NCBI GenBank assembly: GCA_900751815.1
Contig: CAADST010000183.1
Location: 1 to 5,679 of the forward strand
Origin: Bacilli bacterium
GTDB taxonomy: Bacteria; Bacillota_I; Bacilli_A; RF39; UBA660
Reading direction: 5' to 3'
DNA: 5,679 nucleotides
Shown here piece by piece: positions 4,319 through 5,679 of the stretch; the stretch's first letter is position 1, and every line of letters begins with the position of its first letter. The notes beneath the pieces are model-generated. The model was not told the origin of the DNA. It saw nothing but the letters and a program-made list of their open reading frames with translations, and searched no databases. The translations under genes were made by a program, and so were the position numbers.

Positions 4319-5239
4319 CTAGTCTTTTTCTGGATAATTTTCGATGTTTTTCAAGTAATCTATTACATTTAAGGCTGCAATAGTGCCATCATTCATAGCT
4401 GTTGTAAGTTGACGAACCCGTTTTTCTCTAACATCTCCCGCAACAAATATGCCGGGAATATTAGTTGTACATTCTTCACTTGATTTAATATAATTATTAC
4501 TATCAAGTTCAATTAAATTACTAAATTCTTTAGTTTCTGGTATTTGGCCAATTGACATAAATACACCAGATACATCTAAAGTTTGTTCACCATCTTTAGT
4601 TTTAACAACTATTCCGTTGAGTTCATCATCACCTAAATACTTGATAACATTAGATTCATATAATATTTTAATATTTTCTTTTTCTAATAATTCATCAATT
4701 ACTGATGCTTCACCTTTTAGGGTATTTGAACGAACTATTAAATAAACGACTTTTGCAATATTACTTAAATATATCGCATTAATGATAGCTGTATTGGCTC
4801 CCCCTACTACTGCAACAACTTTATCTTTGTAAAATGATCCATCACAAACTGTACAAAAAGATAAGCCATTACCTAAATATTTTTCTTCCATATCTAAATT
4901 TAGAGTATTATAGTGAGTTCCTGTTGCAATAATTATTGACTTTGTTTCATATACTCCTTCATCAGTAATAACTTCTTTTATTTTACCATTTTTGATACTT
5001 TGAACCTCTTCAATATCGATTACGCCACCAAGATTTGTTACTTGTTCATAAAGGCTATCAGCAAGAGCTGCCCCACTGATAGATTTAAATCCTGGGTAAT
5101 TTTCAACTCTTGCTGATGATGCAATTTTCCCTCCGATAGATTCTTTTTCTAATATTTTTATTTTTTTATTTTCGCGGATCAAATAGATAGCTGCGGTTAA
5201 GCCTGCTGGACCTGCGCCGACAATTATGCAGTCACACAT
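4319..5239 (-). CDS. trxB: Thioredoxin-reductase-like flavoprotein with altered NAD(P)H site
   Basis: This FAD-dependent flavoprotein of 306 residues (usual 305-320) passes electrons through a CxxC to a thioredoxin or glutaredoxin partner in the cytoplasm. The FAD-binding GAGPAG is at 8-13. ENYPGF follows, then redox-active CTVC at 129-132 in SFCTVCDGSFY, and the closing GIFVAGDV (263-270) with RQLTTAMNDGTIAA. The second dinucleotide site is unusual. It has GGANTA (146-151) for GGGxxA, and VRSNTLK (169-175) where NADPH-specific enzymes have HRRxxxR, so the 2'-phosphate contacts are largely lost. The donor may be NADH, reduced ferredoxin or another carrier. The start overlaps the nrdD end by 16 nt and has AGGAAG 6 nt upstream. 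The natural partner is probably the fused glutaredoxin. Family is secure; the name trxB is used in the broad sense. Confidence 0.9.
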   Translation of the reverse strand: MCDCIIVGAGPAGLTAAIYLIRENKKIKILEKESIGGKIASSARVENYPGFKSISGAALADSLYEQVTNLGGVIDIEEVQSIKNGKIKEVITDEGVYETKSIIIATGTHYNTLNLDMEEKYLGNGLSFCTVCDGSFYKDKVVAVVGGANTAIINAIYLSNIAKVVYLIVRSNTLKGEASVIDELLEKENIKILYESNVIKYLGDDELNGIVVKTKDGEQTLDVSGVFMSIGQIPETKEFSNLIELDSNNYIKSSEECTTNIPGIFVAGDVREKRVRQLTTAMNDGTIAALNVIDYLKNIENYPEKD

Positions 5240-5679
5240 TCTTTACTTCCTAAATATTTTTTAATATCAGATACATTAGAGTATTTTTCTACTTTACCAT
5301 CCTTTACAACAACTAATGTTGGAGCTTGTTTAATGCCTAAATCTTTACTTAATTCTGCTTCTTTTTCGGCATCGATAGTTTCATATTTTATTTTTTTCTT
5401 ATCAAGTAAACCTTTAGCTACTTTGCAGTTTGGACAATCTTTTCTAGTAAATAACATTATGCCATCTTTTAATTCATTTTTTTTACAATCACCATGTGAC
5501 TTGCAGCAACCTTCATGAGTTAAATGAGAATTATTTAAATCATATACTTTACGATTTTTATATTCTTCAGCCTTACCGTCATTCCAGTTTTTAACAGGTC
5601 TGTAGTATCCGGTGATTCTACTATAAACTTCAGTTTCTTTACCACAAATTGGACAAGTAAATTCTTCACCATTAATGTA
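5224..5679 (-). CDS. nrdD: Anaerobic ribonucleotide reductase NrdD, C-terminus fused to a glutaredoxin domain (partial)
   Basis: The reading frame is open from the right edge to TAA at 5226-5224, giving 151 residues; the N-terminus lies outside. NrdD is the class III glycyl-radical enzyme that reduces ribonucleotides without oxygen. In fragment numbering, CPIC (9-12) belongs to the C-terminal zinc site. SRITGYYRPVKNWNDG (20-35) contains the RxxGY glycyl-radical loop with G24. A linker (about 45-74) contains C58, C59 and C65. A glutaredoxin-type domain follows, with LFTRKDCPNCKVAK, active site CPNC (82-85), and QAPTLVVVKDG with cis-P120. ATG at 5457 would give a free 77-aa glutaredoxin, but the upstream frame is unbroken and clearly NrdD, so I call a fusion. 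The 16-nt overlap with the flavoprotein gene suggests that flavoprotein reduces the fused domain. Confidence 0.93.
   Translation of the reverse strand, partial: YINGEEFTCPICGKETEVYSRITGYYRPVKNWNDGKAEEYKNRKVYDLNNSHLTHEGCCKSHGDCKKNELKDGIMLFTRKDCPNCKVAKGLLDKKKIKYETIDAEKEAELSKDLGIKQAPTLVVVKDGKVEKYSNVSDIKKYLGSKECVTA

Noticed and set aside
5224..5457. Stand-alone 77-aa glutaredoxin gene starting at ATG 5457
   Set aside because: The frame is open upstream to the window edge and encodes unmistakable NrdD C-terminal motifs, and no good RBS precedes this ATG. It is the C-terminal domain of a fusion.
5333..5518. 61-codon plus-strand ORF
   Set aside because: It lies wholly antisense to the NrdD-glutaredoxin coding region, with no supporting signals.
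1..5679. CRISPR array, insertion sequence, tRNA or rRNA gene
   Set aside because: I saw no regularly spaced repeats, transposase motifs or terminal repeats, and no cloverleaf or rRNA segment.

Overview
The window looks like a low-GC, anaerobic Firmicute, probably an uncultured Bacilli/Mollicutes-related gut lineage. Most genes are very AT-rich. TGA is used as a stop (scpB) and TGG encodes Trp, so the genetic code is standard. An oxygen-sensitive class III ribonucleotide reductase is present. The protein types (NrdD with a C-terminal glutaredoxin, ScpAB, single-pass anchored redoxin-like and lipoprotein-like proteins) fit that group. The taxonomic placement is inference.

Every confident gene is on the minus strand, so the biology reads from right to left. 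(1) 5679-4319: the C-terminal end of nrdD (glycyl-radical loop) fused to a glutaredoxin domain, overlapping a thioredoxin-reductase-like flavoprotein gene. Together they look like a self-contained electron chain feeding ribonucleotide reduction. (2) 4318-4076: an intergenic region holding repeats, a strong promoter, a predicted small RNA of about 100 nt and its terminator, then a separate promoter for gmk. The unpaired part of the small RNA carries 16 nt identical to the 3' end of Firmicute 16S rRNA (the anti-Shine-Dalgarno tail). This is the most unusual signal here. (3) 4075-2653: gmk (guanylate kinase), then a membrane-anchored thioredoxin-fold protein whose catalytic cysteines have been lost (CPxC replaced by DPIT), ended by a terminator that overlaps its stop codon. 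(4) 2640-349: a promoter and a tight three-gene operon. It encodes an unrecognised membrane-anchored extracellular protein, then scpA and scpB, the kleisin and winged-helix partners of SMC condensin. A 31-codon ORF with a good ribosome binding site overlaps the end of scpB. (5) 348-1: a leader with two dyads, then the first 57 codons of ppdK (pyruvate, phosphate dikinase).

The ppdK fragment is about 45% GC with AAC-only Asn codons, unlike the rest of the window. This may reflect transfer, strong codon selection for high expression, or an assembly join.

The gene functions concern dNTP supply (NrdD, TrxB), GMP phosphorylation (Gmk), chromosome segregation (ScpAB) and PPi-linked central carbon flux (PpdK). 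The possible undescribed system is the anti-SD small RNA locus at about 4124-4300.
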